From the NCBI GenBank assembly GCA_027043825.1, contig JALUER010000067.1, positions 1 to 10,095 on the forward strand: a stretch of DNA of 10,095 nt. Direction: 5' to 3'. Position numbers and translations under genes: made by a program. This document shows, piece after piece, positions 1 to 6,957 of this stretch (position 1 is its first letter; each line of letters opens with the position of its first letter). Under the pieces are notes generated by a model, which did not search any database, had not been told where the DNA came from, and worked only from the letters and a program-made list of their open reading frames with translations. This DNA is from Microcaldota archaeon. GTDB taxonomy: Archaea > Iainarchaeota > Iainarchaeia > JAADDC01.

Positions 1-1383
1 GTAGACCTTCCGGGCCCTCCCCCTCCTCACCTCCACATCTACCTCCCCGATGTCCACACCCCACTGGTACCTCACTATTGCCCTCACCTGCTTCCTGGGG
101 TCGACCTTTACCTCTCCCTCCTCGAAGAAGGGGACGTGGCTCTGTCCAAAGGGATAGGTGTAGTAGAGCTCGATGGGAACCTTTCCAAAGGGCCATTTCT
201 CCACGTATCTCTCTCCCTTCACGTTCTTCAGCCTTTCTTTGGCCCTCCTAACCTCCGGCCTGAGGGCGAATTCTTCTCCCACCGCAAACAGCCCGTGCTT
301 CTTTGAGAAGGGCGTGAACTCCTCCAGGAACTTCCAGTGTTTTTCTAACAGATACTTGAAGGCTTCGTAAAGGCCGGGATGGGACCTTACCCTCTCCTGG
401 ACGTATTCGAAGAGGTACTCGCCCCTCAGGGCCTCCCGGATGGCCCTTATCTCTTCAAGGGTAACCCAGAGGTTGTGCTTTGCTATGAGCTTTACCCTCT
501 CGTCCTTCGGGAGCTCCCTCAGCTCCTTCACCGTGTAGTTTCCTAAGAAGGGAGAGTAGGGGATCTCCGTCAGGTTCTCCAGCCGCTCCGTGCCCCAGGG
601 AAACATGAGCCGATTGTCCTTGGCATAGAGGGCATAGGAGGCCGAGTCGAAGGTATCCAGCCCCATCAGGACGAAGAGGGAGAAGGTGGCGGGGTGGCCC
701 AAGCCCCAGAAGTGGACGGGCCTGTCCCTGGGGAGGATCTTCAGGGCGTTCACCACGTAGTCCACCTGGGGAGCAAACTTCCACTGGTTTGTCGCTACCT
801 TCAGACTCCCCAGGGCGTAGTAGTCAAAGTCCAGCTCCCTTAGCCGTTCGGCGGCGCTTCTTACCAGGTCCTCATGTACAGATCCTTGAACGGTGGCAAG
901 CCAGCTTACTTCCTCCCTCCCCAGCTCCCTACAGACCTCTGCGTTGAGGAGAGTCCTCTTCACCCCCTCGGCCGCCTCCTCGTAGGAGATGTTGTGGGGC
1001 ATCACCACGTCGTGGAAGGTGGCTATGTCCGGGAGGATCCTGTTCTGGAACTCCACGATCTCCTCGTTGGTGACCTCTATCCTCCCGTACTGCCAGACCT
1101 GGTAGGCCCCCGAGTCCATCATGACAACGCCGTCGAAGTTCAGGAGCCCGTGGATTCCCTTCCTCTCTGCCTCCCGGGATAGCTTCGGGTTCCTCCATAT
1201 GATGTAGGCGTTGGTGATTATTTCGTTCCACCGGAACTCTCTTTGGAGTTCCTCAGGGGTTATGATGGGGATGTTGGGGTTGTAGACCGGGAAAAAGGTT
1301 GGGGTGATCATCTTCCTGCCGCTGTTGAGCTTTACTTCCAACAACCTGCCTGCCCCGTCCCGGGCCTTCAGCTTTACCTCCAT
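1..1383 (-). CDS. tgtA: Archaeosine-type tRNA-guanine transglycosylase, divergent, 3' end cut off by window edge
   Basis: Seen: 461 codons from ATG at 1383, open to the left edge. The family exchanges guanine for preQ0 at position 15 of archaeal tRNA, the first committed step to archaeosine. Catalytic-domain marks are present: DSGAYQ with the general-acid Asp at about residue 90, FHD (Asp125), TVQGS (Gln166), and the nucleophile Asp246 in DSASYALYAKD. After this comes the C-terminal C1/C2 region; any PUA domain would lie outside the window. Odd: the CxCxxC zinc loop expected near residues 276-282 reads PYSPFLGNYT with no cysteine, although the fourth ligand His303 (AKHNLWV) remains. The base-pocket loop, GGVVP in Pyrococcus TGT from memory, reads GSLKV at 192-196. 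ArcS (TgtA2) is the main alternative, but it is reported to lack the catalytic Asp residues kept here. The start is backed by AGGTGA four bases upstream. Downstream partner of prf1. Confidence 0.88.
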   Translation of the reverse strand, partial: MEVKLKARDGAGRLLEVKLNSGRKMITPTFFPVYNPNIPIITPEELQREFRWNEIITNAYIIWRNPKLSREAERKGIHGLLNFDGVVMMDSGAYQVWQYGRIEVTNEEIVEFQNRILPDIATFHDVVMPHNISYEEAAEGVKRTLLNAEVCRELGREEVSWLATVQGSVHEDLVRSAAERLRELDFDYYALGSLKVATNQWKFAPQVDYVVNALKILPRDRPVHFWGLGHPATFSLFVLMGLDTFDSASYALYAKDNRLMFPWGTERLENLTEIPYSPFLGNYTVKELRELPKDERVKLIAKHNLWVTLEEIRAIREALRGEYLFEYVQERVRSHPGLYEAFKYLLEKHWKFLEEFTPFSKKHGLFAVGEEFALRPEVRRAKERLKNVKGERYVEKWPFGKVPIELYYTYPFGQSHVPFFEEGEVKVDPRKQVRAIVRYQWGVDIGEVDVEVRRGRARKVY

Positions 1384-1387
1384 CCTC

Positions 1388-1393
1388 TCACCT
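1388..1393 (-). promoter_or_regulatory. Shine-Dalgarno of tgtA overlapping the prf1 stop codon
   Basis: On the minus strand AGGTGA lies four bases before the tgtA ATG (1383-1381). Its last three bases are the TGA stop of prf1, so terminating ribosomes sit exactly on the next initiation site. This suggests translational coupling and fixes the tgtA start. Confidence 0.7.
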
Positions 1394-2605
1394 GTACCTC
1401 AGGAATGCCCCAATCCCTCCGAACCCCTTCTTCAGCTTCAGCCCCTCCTCTGTCTCCGGGGAGACGAAGATGATCTTTGCCCCCGTGTCCTCTGCCAGTT
1501 GTATGATCTCCTCCACGGCGTCCTCTACGCTCTCCAACCTCATGGGGGACCCACAGAGTGGGCACCTCACCTCCATGGACTCTATCTTCTCCCGGGACGT
1601 ATCCACGATCTCCATTCGGTGCCCACAATTATCGCAGACGAAGGTCCCCTTCCAGGCCTCCAGGTCCTCGGATATGAGGAGTTCCTCCACCTTCCCCAGC
1701 TTCAGGTCCTCGTAGACCTGCCTCACCCCAAAGGAAACGAGGCCTCCCTTCACGGCCTCCCCTATGAAGCGTTCCACCTCCTTCTTCTGTAACATGATCT
1801 CCGCGTCCTTGAGGATGTCCTTGGCCGCCTCCATGGCCTCCCTTATCCCGTACTCGTCCGTGTAGCCCGTGTCCACAACGCCGAGGATCTTTTGCTTCAG
1901 CTCGTTGGGGAGGTAGTCCGCGTTGAGAAACTCGTTCTTATGGGGGCCGGGCCCCCCGAAAATGATGCCCTTCAGGTCGTGCCTTATGTCCCAGAAGGCC
2001 TTCTTTATGACCTCCGCCAGCTTCTTGTGGTACTCGTGCTCCGCCTGCTCAATGAGCCTCTCGAACCTCCGGGCCGACTGCCCTCCCTTGTGATGCTTCC
2101 CCGGGGCTAAGCTCCTCACCCGCCCCACGACCTCGTAGGTGTTCCCCTTCACGAGGGCCACCGTTCCCTCCTTCCCGTCCATCACCACGATGCCGTAGAC
2201 GTCGCTGGGCTTCACCATAGCCTTCAGGGGGTCCAGGTAAAAGGTCGAGTCACATCGATAGATCTTGGGGGACGGCTGAGGAGGAACGACGGCCCAGAGC
2301 CGTATGTCGCTCTTTCCCGGGTCAGGGGAAACGTTCCCGCAGAAGATGATGAGCCCCGTTTCGGGAATCTTGTAATCGATGGACTTCAGGTAGACCATGA
2401 TCTTCTGGAGGGCAGCCTGGACGTTCTTCCTGGTCTGCTTGCTCTTTATGTTCCCGGCCTTGGAGTACTCGTCGGTGAGCATGGATGATAGGTCCCCCCG
2501 GGGATAGCCAGGTGGAATGTAGAGTGAGATGAGTTGGGTGCCCGTTCCCCGGATCTTCTCCAGCTCCCTGACCAGCCTCTTCAGGTGGTGGATGTCGGTC
2601 GTCAT
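1388..2605 (-). CDS. prf1: Peptide chain release factor aRF1
   Basis: 405 residues, normal for archaeal RF1, which recognises all three stop codons and triggers peptide release in the ribosomal A site. N-terminal decoding domain with NIKS at 52-55 and YRCDSTF at 116-122, matching the YxCxxxF element. The middle domain carries the catalytic GGQ at 174-176 in GGQSARRFERL. The C-terminal domain contains an archaeal-type mini-domain with two CxxC pairs (Cys324/327 and 348/351) and ends with FGGIGAFLRYR. The ATG at 2605 has no clear Shine-Dalgarno but has an AT-rich box, TTAAAAAA, about 30 bases upstream, so the transcript is probably leaderless or nearly so. It is divergent from pyrH across 38 bp and is followed by tgtA after 4 bp, forming a small translation/tRNA operon. 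All key residues are intact. Confidence 0.98.
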   Translation of the reverse strand: MTTDIHHLKRLVRELEKIRGTGTQLISLYIPPGYPRGDLSSMLTDEYSKAGNIKSKQTRKNVQAALQKIMVYLKSIDYKIPETGLIIFCGNVSPDPGKSDIRLWAVVPPQPSPKIYRCDSTFYLDPLKAMVKPSDVYGIVVMDGKEGTVALVKGNTYEVVGRVRSLAPGKHHKGGQSARRFERLIEQAEHEYHKKLAEVIKKAFWDIRHDLKGIIFGGPGPHKNEFLNADYLPNELKQKILGVVDTGYTDEYGIREAMEAAKDILKDAEIMLQKKEVERFIGEAVKGGLVSFGVRQVYEDLKLGKVEELLISEDLEAWKGTFVCDNCGHRMEIVDTSREKIESMEVRCPLCGSPMRLESVEDAVEEIIQLAEDTGAKIIFVSPETEEGLKLKKGFGGIGAFLRYR

Positions 2606-2643
2606 TGCGATAACCTTTTAGCTTCGGAAGGTTTTTTAACACC
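2606..2643. promoter_or_regulatory. Divergent promoter between prf1 and pyrH
   Basis: This 38-bp spacer must hold both promoters. For prf1 (minus), TTAAAAAA at 2632-2639 is a good archaeal TATA box about 30 bases from the ATG. For pyrH (plus), the only candidate is the weak CTTTTAG at 2615-2621, about 26 bases upstream of its ATG. Neither start has a Shine-Dalgarno, consistent with leaderless or very short leaders. Inferred from base composition and spacing only. Confidence 0.55.
2612..2633. repeat. Short inverted repeat AACCTT / AAGGTT in the prf1-pyrH spacer
   Basis: AACCTT (2612-2617) and AAGGTT (2628-2633) are perfect inverted copies separated by ten bases, lying between the two presumed TATA elements. 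It could be a dimeric regulator site or chance symmetry between two AT-rich promoters. At six bases per arm it is weak evidence. Confidence 0.35.
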
Positions 2644-3309
2644 ATGAAAGCGGTCATTTCCCTGGGTGGCTCGGTGGTGGGCTTTCCTCCTAATGTGGAG
2701 TGGCTAAGATCCTTTCGTTCCTTCGTGGAGGAGTTCAGGGACGACATTTACTACATCGTGGTGGGTGGAGGGCCCCTGGCAAGGGAGATGATCCGGGCAG
2801 TCTCGTCCCTTGGTGTAAAGAAGGACGTCCTGGACAACATAGGCATTCAGGCCACTCTCCTCAACGCCTGGATCGTCCGCTCCGCCCTGGACGGACTGGT
2901 GATGGATCACCCCGCTACCTTCTACCTTATCCCCAAGATCAATGGGAAGATCCCCATCTCGGGGGGCACCACGTACCCTGGCCTCACCACAGACTTTGCC
3001 GCCGCCCTGGCGGCGGAGCACTACGGGGCCTCCTTCGTGAACATTACAAGGGTAGGTGGAATATACGACAAGGACCCGGAGAGGCACCCCGACGCAAAGC
3101 TGATAAGGAAGATGACCTACCGGGAGGCGGCGGAGCTGGTCTTCTCTTCCGATAAAAGGGAGCCCGGTACCCACTTCCCCATCGATGTGGCGGCCTTCAA
3201 TATCCTCCGCAGGTCTGGTATCCACACATACGTGGTGGGCCCGGACGTGGAAAACCTGAGGAGACTGTTCAAGGGAGAAGAGTGGATAGGAACAGAGTTA
3301 GTGCCGTGA
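2644..3309 (+). CDS. pyrH: Archaeal UMP kinase
   Basis: 221 residues, typical for archaeal UMP kinase of the amino-acid kinase fold, which phosphorylates UMP to UDP with ATP in pyrimidine nucleotide synthesis. Visible landmarks: GGS at 8-10 in the N-terminal nucleotide-binding loop, GGGPLAREM at 41-49, DNIGIQATLLNA at 64-75, GGTTYPGLTTD at 107-117 (UMP-binding region), and the ATP-site stretch NITRVGGIYDKDP at 133-145. PGTHFPIDVAAF at 174-185 corresponds to the region before the final helices. The ATG at 2644 directly precedes the first beta strand, with no Shine-Dalgarno. Monocistronic, divergent from prf1. Its last 41 bases overlap the 3' end of the opposite-strand protease gene, so the two transcripts must be complementary there. 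Cytosolic. Confidence 0.95.
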   Translation: MKAVISLGGSVVGFPPNVEWLRSFRSFVEEFRDDIYYIVVGGGPLAREMIRAVSSLGVKKDVLDNIGIQATLLNAWIVRSALDGLVMDHPATFYLIPKINGKIPISGGTTYPGLTTDFAAALAAEHYGASFVNITRVGGIYDKDPERHPDAKLIRKMTYREAAELVFSSDKREPGTHFPIDVAAFNILRRSGIHTYVVGPDVENLRRLFKGEEWIGTELVP

Positions 3310-4042
3310 GGGATATTTGGACGGCCCCTATGTATGGAAGGGCTGGAAGGGGCCGCCTGAACTTCTTCAAGCAGTAGAAGGCAAAGATCACCCCCATCAC
3401 CGCCCCGATCGCCGATGCAATCCCAGCCAACAGTCCGACTTGGAGGGCAGACACCGCAAAGATGGCCGGGAGGACGAGATCGCCCCCTCCCAGGGCCAGG
3501 AAATCCCCCCTTCCTATCCCCTTCTCGATCCCCCTTGCCAGCTCCACCATATGCCCTGTTATGAAGACGGAGACGAAGTCGTAGAGGATGAGGATTATGT
3601 AGAAGAGTAGGGACACAGGTAGGGCCAGGGAGGCCCCCACGAGGCCCGCCGACACACCTCCTATGATGGCCACCGAGAGGTTCCTTAGGAAGAGGTTTTC
3701 AGAGAAGAGTGCCCTGAGGGAGACGAGGAGGAGTGCCCAGGAGAGGGCAGCAGCACTATTGGCTAAGGAAAAGGTGAAGCTCGTGGTCACGAAGAGGAAG
3801 AATAGCTCCAGGACGAAGAAGACGAGCCTCACGTAGTCGGGGAAAAGTTTTATTAGGGCGAGGAAGATCAGGGTGAAGACCACGAGCCAGAGGAAGAAGT
3901 ACCCGGCGGTGGACGCCCTTTCTCCGCCCTCGACGGCCTTTACCTGGTAAGAGTATGCCCAGACGCCCAGGAGCAGGGAGAGAATTATGGCAACGGTGTA
4001 GAAGATGAGGATGTCCCTCTCCCTTCCCTTGAAGAGGATCAT
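3269..4042 (-). CDS. Presenilin/signal peptide peptidase-like intramembrane aspartyl protease (family A22)
   Basis: 257 residues, very hydrophobic, with about nine membrane segments, as expected for archaeal presenilin/SPP homologues. All three family signatures are present: YD at 154-155 (LILYDFVSVF), a GxGD motif at 185-188 (LALGGGDLVLP) and PALP at 233-236. Asp155 and Asp188 are the catalytic pair for cleavage of transmembrane substrates inside the membrane. The GxGD variable residue is Gly. The ATG overlaps the TGA of the upstream DUF373 gene by 4 bp (ATGA), and a purine-rich GGAGG lies about 11 bases upstream, so the two are translationally coupled. The 3' end overlaps pyrH by 41 bp on the opposite strand. 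Substrates are unknown; known archaeal relatives serve mainly as structural models for presenilin. Confidence 0.93.
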   Translation of the reverse strand: MILFKGRERDILIFYTVAIILSLLLGVWAYSYQVKAVEGGERASTAGYFFLWLVVFTLIFLALIKLFPDYVRLVFFVLELFFLFVTTSFTFSLANSAAALSWALLLVSLRALFSENLFLRNLSVAIIGGVSAGLVGASLALPVSLLFYIILILYDFVSVFITGHMVELARGIEKGIGRGDFLALGGGDLVLPAIFAVSALQVGLLAGIASAIGAVMGVIFAFYCLKKFRRPLPALPYIGAVQISLTALTLFLSTLLP

Positions 4043-5229
4043 GCCACCACTATCCTCCTTTCACTGATCTTTGCCCTGTCAAGGGGGAACCTGAGTCTCT
4101 GCCTGCCTCTCTCCACGATTATTTCACCTTCCCTGACCGCCCTTACCCTTCCGATGACAAGTCCGGTTCTGTCCACCACCACAGCTCCTACCACTCTCTT
4201 GGAAAAGAGTGGGGCCCTTCTCAGGAAGAGGCCCACTGCAGTGAGTATGTAGTACAGAACCACGGCCGTCACCACCGATACAGCCGTGGCAAACAGGTCC
4301 CCAGTACCTTCGAGAAAGTTTAGAAGGGCATCACCTACTATGAGGAAAACGAGGACGGTGTTTCCAAAGATTATGTAATCACCAATCTTGTAGGCCTCCC
4401 TCTTGCTCAGGGCTTCCAGGGTCTTGCCCAGGAGGAAAATAAAAATAGACGTGCTCAGTACAATGCCTTCCAACCTGAGGGACTCGTACAGGGCCATATC
4501 GGCCACCGGGAAGTGGGCGTAGGTGTGGAAGGCCAAGAAAGACCCACCTATGAGGAGTGCCCAGGAGAGGAGTTGGAAGGGAAAGGCAGGGCTCCTCGGA
4601 TCCGTCCTCAAGTAGCTCCTCAAGGTGTTTAGTATGGGCTCCTCCAGTCCAAAGCCCTTTACAACGAGGTAGAGCCCGAGTAGGCTGAGGATGATCTTCA
4701 CGGCGTTCTCCTGGAATATGACCCAGAGGAGTATGAGGAGGCCGGGTATGCCCAGGAAGAAGCGGGCAAATGTTGGGTCCTCCAGGGCCGTCTTCAGCAC
4801 GTAGAAGGTAGTCTCGAGGTGCGGGGCCTGCTTGACGATGACGGTCTTCTTCGAGACAATCGGGGCATAGGAAGAGATAATGGGGATGATTTGATCATCC
4901 TCTGCACCGTCCGACACAAAGACGATTCCGTCATACCTGCGCTCGCCGAATATCTTGTCAAGGGCTTCCCTGATCTTCCTGTCTGCTACTATACCAACCC
5001 GGGCATCCCCGGTTACCACGGCTATCTCCGCGTCCTCTCCCATGGAGCGGAGCTCGTCCAGTATCTTTACGGCGGCGAATATGGTGTTTCCGTCAGAGTC
5101 TTCCGGGTCGGATATCAGCAGCGCCTCGGCAGCCCGTATGGCCTCCTCCCTTCCTATAATAGGCGATCTTATGCCTGCCTTCGTTCCCAGGTCGTCATCC
5201 CTGTCGACAACCAGAACCAGGAGGGCCAC
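4039..5229 (-). CDS. DUF373 family membrane protein
   Basis: 396 residues. DUF373 is an archaeal family of unknown function. The N-terminal soluble part (about 1-150) has the family hallmarks VVDRDDDLG at 7-15, IGREEA at 25-30, DPEDSDGNTIF at 41-51 and VSDGAEDD at 105-112; the acidic clusters suggest a metal- or nucleotide-binding fold, but no reaction is known. About six membrane segments follow (near 158-172, 176-192, 216-235, 253-268, 285-304, 313-336). A C-terminal soluble tail (about 344-396), beginning VVGAVVVDRTGLVIGRVRAV, resembles a small PRC-barrel-like beta domain (tentative). The start is GTG at 5229, immediately before the conserved first strand, with no Shine-Dalgarno but a TATA-like box 25 bases upstream. 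First gene of a two-gene operon with the presenilin-type protease and divergent from the SPFH gene. Confidence 0.9.
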   Translation of the reverse strand: MALLVLVVDRDDDLGTKAGIRSPIIGREEAIRAAEALLISDPEDSDGNTIFAAVKILDELRSMGEDAEIAVVTGDARVGIVADRKIREALDKIFGERRYDGIVFVSDGAEDDQIIPIISSYAPIVSKKTVIVKQAPHLETTFYVLKTALEDPTFARFFLGIPGLLILLWVIFQENAVKIILSLLGLYLVVKGFGLEEPILNTLRSYLRTDPRSPAFPFQLLSWALLIGGSFLAFHTYAHFPVADMALYESLRLEGIVLSTSIFIFLLGKTLEALSKREAYKIGDYIIFGNTVLVFLIVGDALLNFLEGTGDLFATAVSVVTAVVLYYILTAVGLFLRRAPLFSKRVVGAVVVDRTGLVIGRVRAVREGEIIVERGRQRLRFPLDRAKISERRIVVA

Positions 5230-5260
5230 GTTAATAAATGGGTCAAACCCTTAATATAGA
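5230..5260. promoter_or_regulatory. Back-to-back leaderless promoters of DUF373 and SPFH genes
   Basis: A 31-bp spacer between two GTG starts. TTAATAAAT at 5231-5239 is centred 26 bases upstream of the plus-strand GTG (5261). TATATTAA (minus strand, 5258-5251) is centred about 25 bases upstream of the minus-strand GTG (5229). The spacing is that expected when transcription begins at the start codon itself. Each box lies within the other gene's initiation zone, so the two polymerases should compete. No Shine-Dalgarno before either start. Confidence 0.7.
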
Positions 5261-6181
5261 GTGGCCGTGGACAAGGACGTAATAATCTTCGGACTTGTGC
5301 TCCTACTTCTCCTGCTCTTTCTGGGAGGGCTGGCCTATGCCGTAGTTAGCAATAACCTTGCCCTGGCGGTAGCATCCCTGCTCGTGGCGGCCCTTGCCTA
5401 TGCCGTCTGGAAAGCCGACATCCTTCTCAGGCTGAAGGAGTATGAGCGGGCCGTTATTTTTAGGTTCGGCAGGTTCGTGGGTGTGAGAGGCCCTGGGTGG
5501 GTGCTCATATTCCCTCCCTTCGAGGAGTACAGGATCGTGGACCTCCGGGTCCAGACCATAGACATCCCCAAGCAGGAAGTGGTGACGAAGGACAACATCG
5601 TCCTCATGATAGACGCGGTCATCTACCTCAAGGTGGTGGACCCTGCCAAGGCGGTCCTTACGGTTGATGACTACAAGGAAGCTTCTACCCTTTTTGTGAA
5701 GTCCTCCATCAGGGACCTCATCGGTGGTATGACCCTGGAAGACGTTATTGGGAGTATAGAGGATTTGAACAAGAAGATACACGAGGAACTCCAAAAGATG
5801 GCCAAAGAGTGGGGTGTAGAGGTCGTTTCCGTTCAGATAAAGGATATAGACATCCCCGAAAGGGTGAGAAAGGCGATGCACGACATGATGGTGGCGGAAA
5901 AGGAGAAGAGGGCAAGGACGGAGAGGGCCATGGCTAAGAAGATAGAGCTGGAGGCCATAAAGGAGGCCGTGAAGGACATGAACGACCGGGTTCTCCTCTA
6001 CTTCTACCTTGAAACCCTCAAGGAATTGGCGGGAGGCAGGGCCACCAAGATTATCTATCCCCTCGACTTCTCCACCCTTGCCAAGGCGATCTCCGCCCGT
6101 ATAGGCGGAGTGGTTCCCCCCGAAAAGGTGGAGTCTGACCTGAAGAAGTACAAGGATGTCATAGAGAAACTACTGGGTTAG
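5261..6181 (+). CDS. SPFH/Band 7 (stomatin-like) membrane protein
   Basis: 306 residues. SPFH proteins form membrane-bound oligomeric scaffolds and often regulate membrane proteases. The N-terminus has two adjacent hydrophobic segments (about 7-29 and 32-50), a hairpin-like anchor rather than the single one of many stomatins. The Band 7 domain runs from about 57 to 215, starting with LKEYERAVIFRFGRF and the GPGW...FPPFEEYRIVDLR stretch, and continuing through DIPKQEVVTKDN and DIDIPERVRKAM. A charged helical segment (about 200-258) is the likely coiled coil, followed by a short tail. The GTG at 5261 is used as start because it fits the TATA spacing; GTG at 5267 is a possible alternative. In Pyrococcus, stomatin is paired with an NfeD-type protease; none is in this window, and the adjacent divergent unit encodes a presenilin-type protease instead. 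The stop codon interlocks with that of spoIIM. Confidence 0.93.
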   Translation: MAVDKDVIIFGLVLLLLLLFLGGLAYAVVSNNLALAVASLLVAALAYAVWKADILLRLKEYERAVIFRFGRFVGVRGPGWVLIFPPFEEYRIVDLRVQTIDIPKQEVVTKDNIVLMIDAVIYLKVVDPAKAVLTVDDYKEASTLFVKSSIRDLIGGMTLEDVIGSIEDLNKKIHEELQKMAKEWGVEVVSVQIKDIDIPERVRKAMHDMMVAEKEKRARTERAMAKKIELEAIKEAVKDMNDRVLLYFYLETLKELAGGRATKIIYPLDFSTLAKAISARIGGVVPPEKVESDLKKYKDVIEKLLG

Positions 6182-6957
6182 AGAAGGCCGCTCTCTATGG
6201 CCGCCCCTATCACGATAAATGCAACCCCCAGGAAGAAGAAAAGCACGACGTCCCTCAAAAGGCGCTTGTTCCAGCCCTCCTGGACTATAGCCACGCCGAT
6301 GAATATGCCCGTTATCCCGCCCATGAAGTAGCCCAGGAACTCCAGTATGCCGTGGGGGAGGATACCAAGTACAGACATTAAGGCGTGGAGGGGATCCTTG
6401 GACAGGAACTCCCTTGTAAACAAGGCTGCTATTACAGAGGAGTTCCAGTTCAGTAGCAGGACGCCCCCGGTTCCGTAGACAAAGGAGAGGAGTATGGACA
6501 GCAGGTAGACCCGCAGGTTGTTTGTCAGGATCTTCCAGAAGGGGGCAGGAGATGCTGCCATGCCTGTGATCTCCGCCCTTACCCCCTCAATGAGGTGAAG
6601 TTCCCTCATCTGATCCTGGAGTATAACACTCCTTAGCGGCTCGGGCGTGACAAAGTATGAAAGCTGAAAGCCAAGGATGGCCCCAAGGAGGTAGGCGAAG
6701 TACACGAACCAGAACCAGGACTGAACTGTCACGACCTCTTCCGGGAATCGGTCCAGTATGTGGGCACCCACGGTCACCGCCCTGAAGATTATGGGTGCCG
6801 CCGCGACGGTAGTCAAGAGAACGTGGGCTGTGCTGGCAGAAGATGGGAAAAGGACGATGGCCAAGATGGCGGATATAAATGTGTAGACGATGCCTGCCAT
6901 GAAGAAGATGAGGGGAGAGTAGAGCTTGGATCGGTCCTGCAAGAGGTACTCGATCAC
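6178..6957 (-). CDS. SpoIIM (DUF95) family integral membrane protein
   Basis: 259 residues with about six membrane segments. The family is named after the Bacillus stage II sporulation protein M but is widespread in non-sporulating archaea, where its role is unknown. Family marks: the segment TNNLRVYLLSILLS at 145-158 followed by a Gly-rich turn, the GILPHGILEF motif at 198-207 with conserved PHG and Glu206, and the C-terminal AAxIESGL ending. The start is GTG at 6957; the TATA-like TTATTTTAAA on the minus strand is centred about 27 bases upstream and no Shine-Dalgarno is seen. The TAA stop overlaps the TAG of the SPFH gene (CTAA/TTAG), leaving no room for a terminator. Monocistronic and divergent from the csl4-rpoL operon. 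Confidence 0.9.
   Translation of the reverse strand: MIEYLLQDRSKLYSPLIFFMAGIVYTFISAILAIVLFPSSASTAHVLLTTVAAAPIIFRAVTVGAHILDRFPEEVVTVQSWFWFVYFAYLLGAILGFQLSYFVTPEPLRSVILQDQMRELHLIEGVRAEITGMAASPAPFWKILTNNLRVYLLSILLSFVYGTGGVLLLNWNSSVIAALFTREFLSKDPLHALMSVLGILPHGILEFLGYFMGGITGIFIGVAIVQEGWNKRLLRDVVLFFFLGVAFIVIGAAIESGLL

Noticed and set aside
455..784. Long open frames in alternative phases over tgtA, prf1 and elsewhere (for example 455-784 minus, 1304-1792 plus, 2704-3225 minus, 5303-5881 minus)
   Set aside because: They lie within strongly conserved genes, have biased low-complexity translations and no family signatures; they are by-products of GC-rich codons.
1..1383. ArcS/TgtA2 as the identity of the left-edge gene
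   Set aside because: ArcS is reported to lack the two catalytic Asp of transglycosylases; both DSGAYQ and DSASYALYA are intact here. Absence of the zinc Cys alone is not enough for that call.
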